A stretch of DNA of 64,000 nucleotides from Leuconostoc palmae (GTDB taxonomy: Bacteria; Bacillota; Bacilli; Lactobacillales; Lactobacillaceae), in NCBI RefSeq assembly GCF_019656075.1, contig NZ_BPKZ01000006.1:48325-112324 (forward strand), written 5' to 3'. Numbering within the stretch: position 1 is the stretch's first letter; every line of letters begins with the position of its first letter. The translations under genes were made by a program, and so were the position numbers. Positions 50,193 to 60,585 of this stretch are shown in pieces. The notes under the pieces are model-generated. The model saw only the letters and a program-made list of their open reading frames with translations. It searched no databases and was not told where the DNA came from.

Positions 50193-51776
50193 TTGATATA
50201 CTTCATACCAAGTTGGCAATCAATGTCTAATGGACCAACTGACTTCGATGATATTGTTCATCAGCTTAGAACTTTTCAAGAAAGTGATGTGGAATTTGAG
50301 TTAATTATACCCGTCTATCTGCCAAATATTAGGTATCAGTTGAATAGACAGGGATTAGATGATATTAAATATTGGTCAGTGTTCGATGAGCTACAAATTA
50401 GTAATAGTAACGTTGTAGGATTACCTACAAAATTGGAAAATTTAAAATTTCCTGATAATGCCAGATTTATATACACACCTTCATGTGTTATTATTTATGT
50501 CCAAAATAAATTATATGCAAAGGTCTTCTTTTCAGAGTTTGGTTTTATCGCTAGTGTAACTTACTTTTTTCAAAATCGTAAAATAAGACAGGCTGTTTTT
50601 GATGAAAGATCTTTTTTATCTAGTTGTATTTTCTTTGATAAAGATGAAAATGTCAAAAATGTTAATTATTTTGACGCACAGCATAACGTTAAAATCGAGT
50701 ACAATCTCATTAATAATCAAACAGTATGCTTTGAGAATGGCACTCACCAGTTGTATCAGAATCTTGATAATTTGATACTTGAGAAAATTGAAGAGCATAT
50801 TAGGAGTAATTCTCAATACAAAACTTTGATTATTTCTGCTAGCAAAGAAAATACTTATTTAACTCAACTATCAAAATGTGTTGACAAAACATTAATTTCT
50901 TTTTTTGATCAACGGTTTAATATAAACAATGAAAATGATCTTGTGCAGTATACAAAGATCGCAAATATTATGGTTGTGGATACTCTATTTCAAAGAAAAA
51001 GATTGGAAGAAAAATTACAACAATTAGGTTTAGAGAGTCATATCACCAAAATCAATGAGATACCACCGTTTGATACGAGACTTAAATTGGGAGAAAGTCA
51101 ATCATCACCATATCAAAAAATTTATTGGTATTTAAATGAAATGGATCAAACAAGTATTGAAAAGGTAGCTCATCTTCTTGTAACTGAAATATCTGAGAGA
51201 GAAAGATTATCAATATTGATTGCTTCCAAAGAAAACGCCAAAATTGAATTAGTTATGGCTCAGATGTTTAGAAAAATTAAAGATCATTTTGATATTGACG
51301 AAGATTCATTAGTTTATCAAACTGTTTTTAAAAAAATAAATGATGAAAGTGAAAACAAATTAACTAATACAGAGTTTTCTGGTTTAGACGAAACATCAGA
51401 ATGGAAAGATGCTAATGATGCAATTACAACGATGCAACGTTTACAGGGGGTTCTTATTACTTCAGAAAATGATGTCGTTAACGGCTTAAGGGATACTCGA
51501 ATAGTTTTAGATTTAAATTCAGCTCCTGATGTTTTTGTACAATTATCTGCTATTAGTGTAGGAATACCACAAGTTAATGTTACTCATTCTGAATATGTTA
51601 TAGATAAACAAAACGGTCTGTTAATCGATGAAATTATTAATCTTAAAGATGCATTGTCTTACTATTTAGATGATTTATATCATTGGAATGAGTCATTAGT
51701 TTACAATGTTGCGTTAATGGAAAAATATTCTGGTAAACAAAATATTCAACGTTGGATAGAGTTAATAAGAGGTTGA
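50193..51776 (+). CDS. asp1: Accessory Sec protein Asp1
   Basis: Asp1 forms a cytosolic complex with Asp2 and Asp3 that helps bring the glycosylated adhesin to SecA2 and takes part in its modification. The fold is a GT-B-like one without glycosyltransferase activity. This copy has 527 residues starting IYFIPSWQS, the usual Asp1 opening. The start is TTG at 50193, seven bases after AGGAG; the ATG at 50166 has no ribosome binding site. The C-terminal half has GT-like segments (ISVGIPQVN, DKQNGLLID). The stop lies two bases ahead of asp2. Confidence 0.9.
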   Translation: MIYFIPSWQSMSNGPTDFDDIVHQLRTFQESDVEFELIIPVYLPNIRYQLNRQGLDDIKYWSVFDELQISNSNVVGLPTKLENLKFPDNARFIYTPSCVIIYVQNKLYAKVFFSEFGFIASVTYFFQNRKIRQAVFDERSFLSSCIFFDKDENVKNVNYFDAQHNVKIEYNLINNQTVCFENGTHQLYQNLDNLILEKIEEHIRSNSQYKTLIISASKENTYLTQLSKCVDKTLISFFDQRFNINNENDLVQYTKIANIMVVDTLFQRKRLEEKLQQLGLESHITKINEIPPFDTRLKLGESQSSPYQKIYWYLNEMDQTSIEKVAHLLVTEISERERLSILIASKENAKIELVMAQMFRKIKDHFDIDEDSLVYQTVFKKINDESENKLTNTEFSGLDETSEWKDANDAITTMQRLQGVLITSENDVVNGLRDTRIVLDLNSAPDVFVQLSAISVGIPQVNVTHSEYVIDKQNGLLIDEIINLKDALSYYLDDLYHWNESLVYNVALMEKYSGKQNIQRWIELIRG

Positions 51777-51778
51777 TT

Positions 51779-53347
51779 ATGAGGAAAATAAAAGTTCTCA
51801 ATATAGGAGCAATTGACTTATTTGATAAGCAAATTAATAGACACGATGTTGCATTTCGTTTCATTAGCGTTAATGATACTGAGTTAATAAAAGATAAAGA
51901 TACACAGGAAATATATTTTGATAAGCCGGTTGGAAAAAAGGTAATTTTACCTGATTATATTTTGCTGAGTCATTTAGATTTCCAACTAGATAAATCTTTC
52001 GAAATTCTGGATACGATTTTAAACCAAACAGTAAAAAACTATATTATTTTATATGATTCGCTGACAGTTACTAATTCGATAATAGTAGAACGTCTTAAAC
52101 AGTATGAAGTAATAGGTATCGCAGTTAAGGATAGTGCGTCATTTATCGAGTATCTTTTAAAGTTCTTTTTTACGGGGCAAGAAGGTTCAAAATTATCAGT
52201 TGACAATACAGTAAGTCATTCAGAAAACAGCGAATCCGTGTTAGTCAACGGCCATGTATCAGTTGATTTTCAATTAACTGATACACAAAACTTTAGGCAG
52301 CTGCACTCATGGCGCTATAATTACGTTTTTCAAAAAAATAAGATAATTGAAATATGGTTAGAATATGAATCTGATGATTTTATAGAAGTAATGCTTTACC
52401 TATCACGTATTAGTCAAGATGGACAAAATATTAAACAAGTTATAGAAATAAAAGGTAAGGAACTTCAGAATCCTTATGTATTATCTGATTTTGATGCAGG
52501 AGATTTTCTGTTTTGCTCTGTATGTGCCAAAGGTGTAGGAAAATTGAAGATTGGTCAGTTACATATAAGACGATCTAGGGGAGAATTTGGAACGTTCTTT
52601 GTTAAAGGTAAAAGAATTGTTGATCATAAAAAACAAGAAATAATGACTTATTTTAACCCAGGGGATCGCAAGCCACCTTTAAATGTTTATTTTTCTGGGT
52701 ACAGATCTGCCGAAGGATTTGAAGGGAATTTCATGATGCAAGATTTAGGTGCACCATATTTGCTTATAACAGATCCAAGAATTGAGGGTGGCGGTTTTTA
52801 TTTAGGTAATGAGCAATTAGAAAATGGTATTATACAAAGCATTAAAGATACCCTATCATCATTAAATTTTGCAGAAAACGAACTAATACTTTCAGGTTTG
52901 TCCATGGGAACATTTGGTGCATTATACTATGCTGCGGATTTGAAACCACATGCAGTAGTAGTTGGAAAACCATTAGTTAATATTGGAAATGTAGCATTAA
53001 ACGAACACACAATTAGACCGGGCGGCTTTCCTACGTCATTAGATGTGCTATATAACACAGAGGGTGGGAATGATAAAGATGCTGCTGAAAAATTGAATGA
53101 ACGATTCTGGACCAAATTTAAGAATACTGATTTTAGAAACACTAAATTTAGTGTGGCATACATGAAAAATGATGATTACGATTTAACAGCTTTAAATGAT
53201 ATTCGCAATCTCTTTAAAAATGATGAGACTATGGTATTGTCTAAGGGATTTGTTGGTAGGCACAATGACAATAGTTATGCAATAAACATGTGGTTTATTA
53301 AACAATATAAAAATATTTTAAAAAATGATTTCAGGAGAAAAGATTAA
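51779..53347 (+). CDS. asp2: Accessory Sec protein Asp2 (putative O-acetyltransferase)
   Basis: Asp2 of Streptococcus gordonii acetylates GlcNAc on the adhesin and is needed for export. This 522-residue copy keeps the alpha/beta-hydrolase elbow LSGLSMGTFGALYY with Ser375. A histidine follows at 495 (VGRHNDN), 120 residues later, the spacing I recall for the S. gordonii Ser362/His482 pair. Asp465 stands where the third residue, a glutamate there, would be. So the catalytic set seems kept with Asp for Glu. The ATG at 51779 follows AAGAGG; the 51752 reading overlaps asp1. Confidence 0.92.
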   Translation: MRKIKVLNIGAIDLFDKQINRHDVAFRFISVNDTELIKDKDTQEIYFDKPVGKKVILPDYILLSHLDFQLDKSFEILDTILNQTVKNYIILYDSLTVTNSIIVERLKQYEVIGIAVKDSASFIEYLLKFFFTGQEGSKLSVDNTVSHSENSESVLVNGHVSVDFQLTDTQNFRQLHSWRYNYVFQKNKIIEIWLEYESDDFIEVMLYLSRISQDGQNIKQVIEIKGKELQNPYVLSDFDAGDFLFCSVCAKGVGKLKIGQLHIRRSRGEFGTFFVKGKRIVDHKKQEIMTYFNPGDRKPPLNVYFSGYRSAEGFEGNFMMQDLGAPYLLITDPRIEGGGFYLGNEQLENGIIQSIKDTLSSLNFAENELILSGLSMGTFGALYYAADLKPHAVVVGKPLVNIGNVALNEHTIRPGGFPTSLDVLYNTEGGNDKDAAEKLNERFWTKFKNTDFRNTKFSVAYMKNDDYDLTALNDIRNLFKNDETMVLSKGFVGRHNDNSYAINMWFIKQYKNILKNDFRRKD

Positions 53348-53351
53348 TCTG

Positions 53352-54215
53352 ATGTCTAACATGATAAATTTAAAAAATAGCTATGCTTTTCAAATAATAT
53401 GGGATACAAGTAATGGTAAAACATACAAGTATGGCGCTAATTTGAGTATAGACAAAAAATCAGTGATTTATCAAAACCCGTTGATGGCTCAAGCAGTTAA
53501 AATTCATACTTGGTTTTCTCAAACAGATTATCCGAATTTTCGTTTTTCACCAGCCCTACCCCTATTAAAATCTAGTCACCATTATGTTTTGGTTGTTGAT
53601 TGTGTTATGATTCCAGAAAATTCTGTGTTTATACAACTCGATTTTTTTAATATTTTAAATGAAAAAGTTAACTCAATTGTTGCAGACTCTAATATAATTG
53701 AATTTATTTTCCCAAAAGAAGCGACACATTATGAAATAAGTATAGTTAATGCCTCTAATCAATTTTTAAAGTTTGAAAAAATATTGTTATTTGAATCAAC
53801 TAATAATTTTCAAAAATATGCCTATGATGCTGATGCTAATCTCATTATAAGTGATAGAAATCAAATGATAGAAGAATCAGTTACGTTTAACAGTTTTCAT
53901 AATCAGATTCTCACATTTTCAAATTTGAATGGTATGCTTGTTTGTAACCCTTTAATAGATTTTTTGGAAATTGATAGCATGTTAAACAGCAATAACTATC
54001 AACCAATTGAAAATATGGTGGAATATATCAATACGCTTTCCCCAAGTGTAAAATTAGTCGGACATGATGTTTTTAGTAGTATCTTGGCGATTATAATTGA
54101 TCAAATTAGTACAAAAAAAGAATACACTGTTTGCACTAATTTTCGAGAATTGATTGATTCAGGAGATTATTTAAATGACGTTGCTACAAAAAAAGTATTA
54201 GATTGGTTCAAGTAA
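53352..54215 (+). CDS. asp3: Accessory Sec protein Asp3
   Basis: Asp3 binds Asp1, Asp2 and SecA2 and the unfolded serine-rich region of the substrate. The beta-sandwich Sec-ASP3 domain occupies about residues 1-155, with AFQIIWDTSNGKTYKYGANL at the start and KIHTWFSQTDYPNFRFSPALP near residue 46. A C-terminal extension to residue 287 has no feature I recognise, apart from a Rossmann-like tone. I choose ATG 53352, just after the asp2 stop, with AGGAGAA upstream at a somewhat long spacing. A reading from 53325 would overlap asp2. Confidence 0.85.
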   Translation: MSNMINLKNSYAFQIIWDTSNGKTYKYGANLSIDKKSVIYQNPLMAQAVKIHTWFSQTDYPNFRFSPALPLLKSSHHYVLVVDCVMIPENSVFIQLDFFNILNEKVNSIVADSNIIEFIFPKEATHYEISIVNASNQFLKFEKILLFESTNNFQKYAYDADANLIISDRNQMIEESVTFNSFHNQILTFSNLNGMLVCNPLIDFLEIDSMLNSNNYQPIENMVEYINTLSPSVKLVGHDVFSSILAIIIDQISTKKEYTVCTNFRELIDSGDYLNDVATKKVLDWFK

Positions 54216-54301
54216 TGGTTTTTAATGAAATCTTTTTATTTTTCTAATACTTTCATATTAAAGAAAGAGCGTAATTTATTCTAATTGAGTAAGGAAAAAA
54301 T

Positions 54302-56671
54302 ATGTTCAAAAAAATATTAACAAATTCAGCGCTAAAAAAATATTACAAAATTTTAGAGAAAGTTGAAAAAAAATCTGATGCCTACCAATTAATGAGTGAC
54401 AATCAATTAAAAGATCAAACGAAAAAGCTAAAGCAAAGATTAGTTAATGGGGAGACATTAGATGATATTTTACCTGATGCATTTGCCACTGTTAGAGAGG
54501 CAGATAGAAGAGTATTAGGTATGTTTCCATTTGCTGAGCAAATTTTAGGGGGCATAATATTACACAGTGGAAACGTTGCAGAAATGAAAACAGGTGAAGG
54601 AAAAACATTAACTGCTACTATGCCTCTGTACTTGAATGCTTTATCAGGTCGTGGAGTGATGTTGATCACAGTTAATGAATACTTAGCTGCAAGAGATGCT
54701 AAAGAAATTGGACCTGTTTTTGAGTGGTTAGGGCTTAAGGTAGCCACTGGGGTTCCAGAAGAAAATCAAAGTGAAGATGATTTAGATAAAAAAGAAATAT
54801 ATAGTTCTGATATCATTTATACAACAAATTCTGGGTTAGGATTTGATTACTTATTCGAAAATCTAGCCGAAAATGAAGATGACAAAAATATTAGAGAGTT
54901 TAATTATGCAGTTATAGATGAAATTGATGCTGTTTTACTAGACATGGCTCAAACACCTCTTATTATTTCCGGAGCACCTCGAGTTCAATCAAATTTATAT
55001 CAAGTCACTAACTACTTTATTGAAACTTTAAAAATTAACGAAGATTATGAGTTAGATGAGGAAAAAAAGCATGTCTGGTTAACCGAAAATGGTATAACGC
55101 ATGCTGAATCTTTTTTTGGTATAGACAACATTATGTTGAAAGAGAGCGAGGAGTTATATAGATACGTTATGTTGGCTTTAAAAGCTCATTTTCTATATCA
55201 AAGAAATAAAGATTATGTTGTTGAAAATGGCGAAATTATTCTTTTAGATATTACAAATGGTAGGAAATTAACAGGGACTAAGTTACAGGCTGGTATACAT
55301 CAATCTATTGAAGCTAAAGAAAATATAGAAATTACAATTGAAAGTCGAGCAATGGCTTCGATCACGTATCAAAATCTTTTCCGAATGTTTAGAAAATTAT
55401 CTGGTATGACGGGAACTGGTAAGACAGATGCTGAAGAGTTACGAGATATGTATAACATGAATGTGATTGTTGTGCCAACGCATAAACCTATTCAGCGTAT
55501 TGATAAAGAGGACAGTATATATTTTGATTTAGAAAGTAAAATTATTGATTCTGTTGAACAAATTAAATATTTTCATGAAAAAGGACAGCCTGTTTTGCTT
55601 GGTAGTGGTTCTGTAACGATGTCTGAACTATATTCAAGAATATTGTTACGTGAAGGTATTCCTCATAGTGTTTTGAATGCACGAAATGTTGCATTGGAAT
55701 CTCAAATAATAAAAGAAGCTGGTAGAAAGGGCGCAGTTACAGTTGCTACAGCTATGGCTGGTAGAGGAACAGATATAAAAATTAGCAAAGAAGTTGATGA
55801 TCTAGGTGGCCTAGTTGTGATTGGTACTGAGAGAATGGAAAGTAAACGAATTGATAATCAATTGCGTGGTCGCTCTGGTAGACAAGGTAACAAAGGACAC
55901 AGTGAATTTTTTGTTTCATTGGATGATACGGTACTTTTACAATACGGACCGCAATGGTTAAAAAAGTACATTGACAAAAACAAAAACAAAAAAATTTCTA
56001 AGCTAACTGGTCGTAAATTTAAAAAGATAATTGACCGTGCGCAAAAAAGTGCTGAGAGCCAAAATAAATCCTCTAGAATGCAGACATTAGAGTTCGATGA
56101 AGTTTCGAGAATACAACGTGAAAAAGTGTATGAGGTAAGAAATTTTCTTTTACAAGATGGAAATGAGTATAGTCAAATTCTGATTGGCATGGCTGAGGAA
56201 TGGTTTTCGAAAATTGTTAGTACATCAAAATTTAATCGTCATACATTGTTAAATTTTATTGTCAATAATTTAGACTATCAATTTGATCGGAATGCAGAAG
56301 CTTTTAGACTAATTGATTACACTGATACTAAAACTATTCAAAATTTTTTAGTAGATTTTTTCAAAAAAGGTTTAATGCAGAAAAAAGATCAGATTAGTAG
56401 TGATTTTCAATTTAAATATTTTCAAAAACTAATCATTCTGAAAGCCATAGATACCCAATGGGTTGAAGAAGTTGATAATCTTCAGCAGCTGAAGACAATT
56501 GTCACAAATAGAAATCTAGCACAACATAATCCGGTTTATGAATATCAAATCGAAGCTAAAAAGTCTTTTGACATTATGATTAATAAGATCTATGAACAAT
56601 CCGTGTCAGGATTTATGCTTAGTGAATTAGCTTTGCAAGAAGATGGGACAGTGGAAGTAGAGTTTGCATAG
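54302..56671 (+). CDS. secA2: Accessory Sec translocase ATPase SecA2
   Basis: This ATPase drives export of the glycoprotein through SecY2. The 789-residue protein has Walker A MKTGEGKTLTAT near residue 95, the DEAD-box variant VIDEIDAVLLD near residue 203, and motif MAGRGTDIKI near residue 488. RGRSGRQGNKGHSEFF follows near residue 522. Relative to housekeeping SecA it lacks the C-terminal zinc-binding CxCxS region, ending EDGTVEVEFA, as is usual for the SRR-type SecA2. An 86-base AT-rich gap without a clear promoter separates it from asp3. Confidence 0.95.
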   Translation: MFKKILTNSALKKYYKILEKVEKKSDAYQLMSDNQLKDQTKKLKQRLVNGETLDDILPDAFATVREADRRVLGMFPFAEQILGGIILHSGNVAEMKTGEGKTLTATMPLYLNALSGRGVMLITVNEYLAARDAKEIGPVFEWLGLKVATGVPEENQSEDDLDKKEIYSSDIIYTTNSGLGFDYLFENLAENEDDKNIREFNYAVIDEIDAVLLDMAQTPLIISGAPRVQSNLYQVTNYFIETLKINEDYELDEEKKHVWLTENGITHAESFFGIDNIMLKESEELYRYVMLALKAHFLYQRNKDYVVENGEIILLDITNGRKLTGTKLQAGIHQSIEAKENIEITIESRAMASITYQNLFRMFRKLSGMTGTGKTDAEELRDMYNMNVIVVPTHKPIQRIDKEDSIYFDLESKIIDSVEQIKYFHEKGQPVLLGSGSVTMSELYSRILLREGIPHSVLNARNVALESQIIKEAGRKGAVTVATAMAGRGTDIKISKEVDDLGGLVVIGTERMESKRIDNQLRGRSGRQGNKGHSEFFVSLDDTVLLQYGPQWLKKYIDKNKNKKISKLTGRKFKKIIDRAQKSAESQNKSSRMQTLEFDEVSRIQREKVYEVRNFLLQDGNEYSQILIGMAEEWFSKIVSTSKFNRHTLLNFIVNNLDYQFDRNAEAFRLIDYTDTKTIQNFLVDFFKKGLMQKKDQISSDFQFKYFQKLIILKAIDTQWVEEVDNLQQLKTIVTNRNLAQHNPVYEYQIEAKKSFDIMINKIYEQSVSGFMLSELALQEDGTVEVEFA

Positions 56672-56697
56672 ACTAGGAAAAGAGGGGGGAAGTTAAT

Positions 56698-58203
56698 ATG
56701 ACAGTTTATAATTTTAATTTAGCATTAGGATGGGCTAGTAGTGGGGTTGAGTACGCCCAAGCATACAGGGAAAATGTTTTTCGACAATTAGGCATAAATT
56801 CTAAATTTGTATTTGCAGAATTAATTCTAAATGGCAATATATTTGATATGGCAGACAGAATAGGAATGGATATCGACAACGTAATGCCCATTCATTTTTA
56901 CTTTACTGATTTAAAACCATCTAAATCGGTCTTTTCACTGGATATGTTTGAAGAGACAATTGATTTAGATGATTTCCATAAAGTTATTACTGCAGATGTT
57001 GTGACCTACGAATCGGAAGGCACGTTTTTACGAGTAGGACTCGATCAAATTCACAACAACATTGATTATATAGATTATGTAAAAAATGGCTTTTTAATTA
57101 GGAAAGATCATTACACATATACTAAGACTTTTTCCGAATATTATGTTCCTGTAGACAACAGAGCAGAGTTATTCAAACGCACTTTTTTTAATGAAGATGG
57201 TACTGTAGCTTATGAACAGATTATAGATCATGGTGACGTAACATATGTGATTAATTCAGTTATCTTATATTCTGAGTTTGAGTTTGTGGATTACTTTGTT
57301 AGTCAATTAAAACTTACTAGTAGTGATGTATTAATTATAGATCGAGAACAATATATTGCTCCTGCAGTTTTCAAGTACAAAAGAGACGCTAAAGTTGGGG
57401 TAGTTATACATGCTGAGCACTATAGTGCCAATCAGACAGATGAGCGTCATGTTGTTTGGAATAATTTTTATGAGTATCAATTTACGAATGCTTCTGAAAT
57501 TAACTTTTTTATTACAGCTACAAAAAAGCAAAAGAAAGTCCTCGAACAGCAGTTTAAGCATTATGAAAATATTGATCCAAAAGTTTACGCTATTCCAGTG
57601 GGTAGTTTAGATAAGTTAAGAGGTAAAAGGCATCGTCGGACTGAAAATCAATTAATGACAGCTTCTCGTTTAGCTAGCGAAAAGCATGTGGACTGGATTG
57701 TAAAAGCTGTTTTGAAAGTTCATGAAACTATACCTAACGTTACATTGGATATTTTTGGAACAGGTGGGGAAGTAGCAACTCTAGAAACTCTGATTAAAGA
57801 AAATAACGCTGAAAGTTTTATTAAATTAAAAGGACATCAAGATTTGACTGAAATTTACAAATCTTATTATGGTTATGTTTCTGCATCACAAAGTGAAGGA
57901 TTTGGCTTAACTTTACTAGAGGCAATCGGCTCCGGTCTCCCTATAGTAGGGTTTGACGTACCATATGGTAATCAAGAATTTATAGATGAATCTCAAAATG
58001 GGTACCTTGTTTCATATAATGCTAACATTCAAGATAACATTCAATCACTTCAGTCAGGCATAAAAAGTTTGTTAGGTACTTCAGAGCATACGAATCTAAA
58101 AAAACATTCATATCAAAAAGCGGAATATTATTTGTCTAAAAATATTAAAGCATTATGGAATACCTTGTTAGAAGAGGAAGTGGGAGAAAAAAACAATGAT
58201 TAA
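56698..58203 (+). CDS. gtfA: GlcNAc transferase subunit GtfA
   Basis: GtfA, together with GtfB, puts the first GlcNAc on serine and threonine residues of the adhesin in the cytosol. The 501-residue GT4-type enzyme has an N-terminal add-on domain (residues 1-200) used for binding GtfB and acceptor. A GT-B core follows, with HAEHYSANQTDERHVVWN near residue 238 and TASRLASEKHVDWIV near residue 320. The donor-binding SEGFGLTLLEAIGSGLPIV lies near residue 399. A GGGGG-rich site precedes the ATG, and the last eight bases overlap gtfB. Confidence 0.94.
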   Translation: MTVYNFNLALGWASSGVEYAQAYRENVFRQLGINSKFVFAELILNGNIFDMADRIGMDIDNVMPIHFYFTDLKPSKSVFSLDMFEETIDLDDFHKVITADVVTYESEGTFLRVGLDQIHNNIDYIDYVKNGFLIRKDHYTYTKTFSEYYVPVDNRAELFKRTFFNEDGTVAYEQIIDHGDVTYVINSVILYSEFEFVDYFVSQLKLTSSDVLIIDREQYIAPAVFKYKRDAKVGVVIHAEHYSANQTDERHVVWNNFYEYQFTNASEINFFITATKKQKKVLEQQFKHYENIDPKVYAIPVGSLDKLRGKRHRRTENQLMTASRLASEKHVDWIVKAVLKVHETIPNVTLDIFGTGGEVATLETLIKENNAESFIKLKGHQDLTEIYKSYYGYVSASQSEGFGLTLLEAIGSGLPIVGFDVPYGNQEFIDESQNGYLVSYNANIQDNIQSLQSGIKSLLGTSEHTNLKKHSYQKAEYYLSKNIKALWNTLLEEEVGEKNND

Positions 58204-59533
58204 TTTATTTGAATATATTGATGAAAAAGCTTCGGACTTATTATGGTCTCTGAATGATTCAAATATCAAAAATAAGTCAGTTGTAGTTTTTGATAACGGA
58301 TGGCTGAACGAGAACATTATCTCACCGTTTAGTTTTTATTCTTCTGCTTATAGTAATACCAATGGGAAGCCACTATTTTTCAATGATGTACCAGTCCCTA
58401 GATTTTGGGGTATCAGAGGGAATGATCAGTTGGCTGAAATTTATAATGATGATGCTATAATGGGGAAAATTTTTTATCATGAAGGACGAGTTGTAGAGCG
58501 CGTTGAATGGTGGCATAACTCTGGAGAAACAAAGTTTATAGATTATTACAATAAATTTGGACATTTATTTGCGAAAACATATTTTCATGGTAATAAACCA
58601 ACGCAAAAATCGTATTTTTCTCCAAGTAATAAGGAAATTATTATTCATAATTTGCAAACTGATCAAATTTTGCTAAATACTGATCGATCCCCTCAATTAT
58701 TTTCCAGTGTAACTGATTTCGTTTGTTTCTTTATAAAAAATAATTTAGAGATAAAGGATTACGAACGGATTATTTATAATTCTTTGTCCATACCGCTATT
58801 TGTTATTAATCAGCTTGGTAAAGATGTCAAGGCAGCACTTATTTGGGATGAACCTATGCCACAAGGGATACCAGGCAACATGATGAATATTCTAACCAAT
58901 TATGACTCTAATACAAGACGTATCTTTTTCCAAAGACAATCAGATATACGAGAATTGCAAAAAAATACTCATATAAGAAGAAAAAATATTGTATCTTATC
59001 TGGGAAAACTATACGCGTATCATTCTGTATTACCTAAAAAAACGGTAAAAGACTCTGCGGTAATTGTCACAAATTCAGATTCTATTTGGCATTTACAAGA
59101 ATTAGTAGAAGCACTTCCTAATATTCAATTTAAAATTATGGCCTTAACTGAAATGTCTCAAAAATTAATGCATTTTGAGATGTACCACAATGTTAACCTT
59201 GTACCAGCTGCAACGGTAAATGATATTTTGAATTCTGTTAATAAGTCTGATTATCTTTTGGATATTAATGATGGTACAGAAGTTTTAAATGTTTTAAAAC
59301 AAGGATTCTTGTCACATACGCTTATTTTTGCAGCAAAATCAGTTGCCCATAATCTTAATTATGTTTCTGAAAACAATATTTTTTCTGATAATCACTATCA
59401 AATGATGATTGATAAAATCTCACAAACAGCTGACAACAGTTTGGCATTTGATGAAGCGTTAGCGAAACAAGAAAATCTGTTTGGAATACAAGGAAATCAA
59501 GAATTATATTATAAACATTTACAAAATTTTTAA
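58196..59533 (+). CDS. gtfB: GtfB, partner subunit of GtfA
   Basis: GtfB is the acceptor-binding, chaperone-like partner that stabilises GtfA and makes the GtfAB complex processive on Ser/Thr-rich protein. The 445-residue protein has a degenerate GT-B fold. Segments such as FDNGWLNENIISPFSFYSS near residue 33 and WDEPMPQGIPGNM near residue 220 are typical, and no EX7E donor site is kept. A GGGAG site lies within gtfA, and translation is coupled by the eight-base overlap. Both genes are needed together in known systems. Confidence 0.9.
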   Translation: MINLFEYIDEKASDLLWSLNDSNIKNKSVVVFDNGWLNENIISPFSFYSSAYSNTNGKPLFFNDVPVPRFWGIRGNDQLAEIYNDDAIMGKIFYHEGRVVERVEWWHNSGETKFIDYYNKFGHLFAKTYFHGNKPTQKSYFSPSNKEIIIHNLQTDQILLNTDRSPQLFSSVTDFVCFFIKNNLEIKDYERIIYNSLSIPLFVINQLGKDVKAALIWDEPMPQGIPGNMMNILTNYDSNTRRIFFQRQSDIRELQKNTHIRRKNIVSYLGKLYAYHSVLPKKTVKDSAVIVTNSDSIWHLQELVEALPNIQFKIMALTEMSQKLMHFEMYHNVNLVPAATVNDILNSVNKSDYLLDINDGTEVLNVLKQGFLSHTLIFAAKSVAHNLNYVSENNIFSDNHYQMMIDKISQTADNSLAFDEALAKQENLFGIQGNQELYYKHLQNF

Positions 59534-59561
59534 TTTTAAAATCAAAGAGGATGTATATTAT

Positions 59562-60581
59562 ATGAAAAAGTGGATTACAGACATTATTCAAGCTGAAGAT
59601 GCGGGTGCAACATACAAAGCTAAAAATGACATTGCTAACTTTGCAGAAGAAATTGGATTAAGAAAACTTTCAATTTTTAGATATGATTCTGCACATGAAC
59701 GTTCAGAAGAAATACATTCTCGCATTGATGGTATCACAGCACCTGTAAAAAGAGGCGATATAGTATATTACCAATTTCCAACATATAATGGTGTCAGATT
59801 TGAACAGTTTTTCATAGAGCATATGGATGTTCGTGGCGCAAAAATGGTTGCAATAGTTCATGATATTGAATTTTTGAGGTTTCCTTCCAATACTAAGTTC
59901 GATGAAATCAAGTATTTGAATAGATTTTCAGTTGTTATTGTTCATAATAAATTTATGGCTGAAGTATTAAAAAATAGTGGTTTAAACACTAGCATTATTT
60001 CACTAGACATATTTGATTATGCTGTTAACGATAAAATTTTAGATCGAGAAGAAATTACTAAGCAAGTTATTATAGCTGGATCTTTGGATAAATCTTTGTA
60101 TTTAAAAAAATGGGATTATGAAACACCAGTAATTGCTTACGGATTACAACCTTCTTTTCAATTAGGACCTTCAGTAAAGTACATGGGGGCTCTCGCACCT
60201 GAGTCAGTTGCTCAAAATTTACCTGCGGGGTTTGGATTAGCTTGGGATACAAATACAAATGCTTATGAAAATAGTGAAAATTATGCTAAATATAATAATC
60301 CTCACAAGGTTAGTTTATATTTGGCCAGTGGTTTGCCCGTCATTGTAAAGAAAAATACAGCAATAGCTAACATTGTAGTAACATATAATTTGGGTATTAT
60401 TATTGATTCACTTGAGGATCTTGACACGAGTTTAAGTCAAATAGATGAAAAACAAATGCGTAGTATGTTGATAAGTGTTAATAATTTTAGAAAATTATTA
60501 TCTGATGGTTATTACACAAAGCGTGCTATAGCAATGGCCGAATTTCAAGTCGTAATGGGCTTTTCGGATAAGGAGATATAA
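59562..60581 (+). CDS. gtfC: GtfC/Gtf3-type glycosyltransferase
   Basis: A 339-residue glycosyltransferase of the Gtf3/GtfC group (galactofuranosyltransferase-like). In related loci it adds a second sugar, such as glucose, to the protein-bound GlcNAc. It begins MKKWITDIIQAEDAGATYKA, with MVAIVHDIEFLRF near residue 97 and a C-terminal donor-site region around NPHKVSLYLASGLPVIV near residue 246. The ATG at 59562 follows AAAGAGG; an earlier reading from 59481 lies inside gtfB. The sugar donor cannot be told from sequence. It is the only extra glycosyltransferase seen here, so the glycan may be short. Confidence 0.87.
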   Translation: MKKWITDIIQAEDAGATYKAKNDIANFAEEIGLRKLSIFRYDSAHERSEEIHSRIDGITAPVKRGDIVYYQFPTYNGVRFEQFFIEHMDVRGAKMVAIVHDIEFLRFPSNTKFDEIKYLNRFSVVIVHNKFMAEVLKNSGLNTSIISLDIFDYAVNDKILDREEITKQVIIAGSLDKSLYLKKWDYETPVIAYGLQPSFQLGPSVKYMGALAPESVAQNLPAGFGLAWDTNTNAYENSENYAKYNNPHKVSLYLASGLPVIVKKNTAIANIVVTYNLGIIIDSLEDLDTSLSQIDEKQMRSMLISVNNFRKLLSDGYYTKRAIAMAEFQVVMGFSDKEI

Positions 60582-60585
60582 TTTG

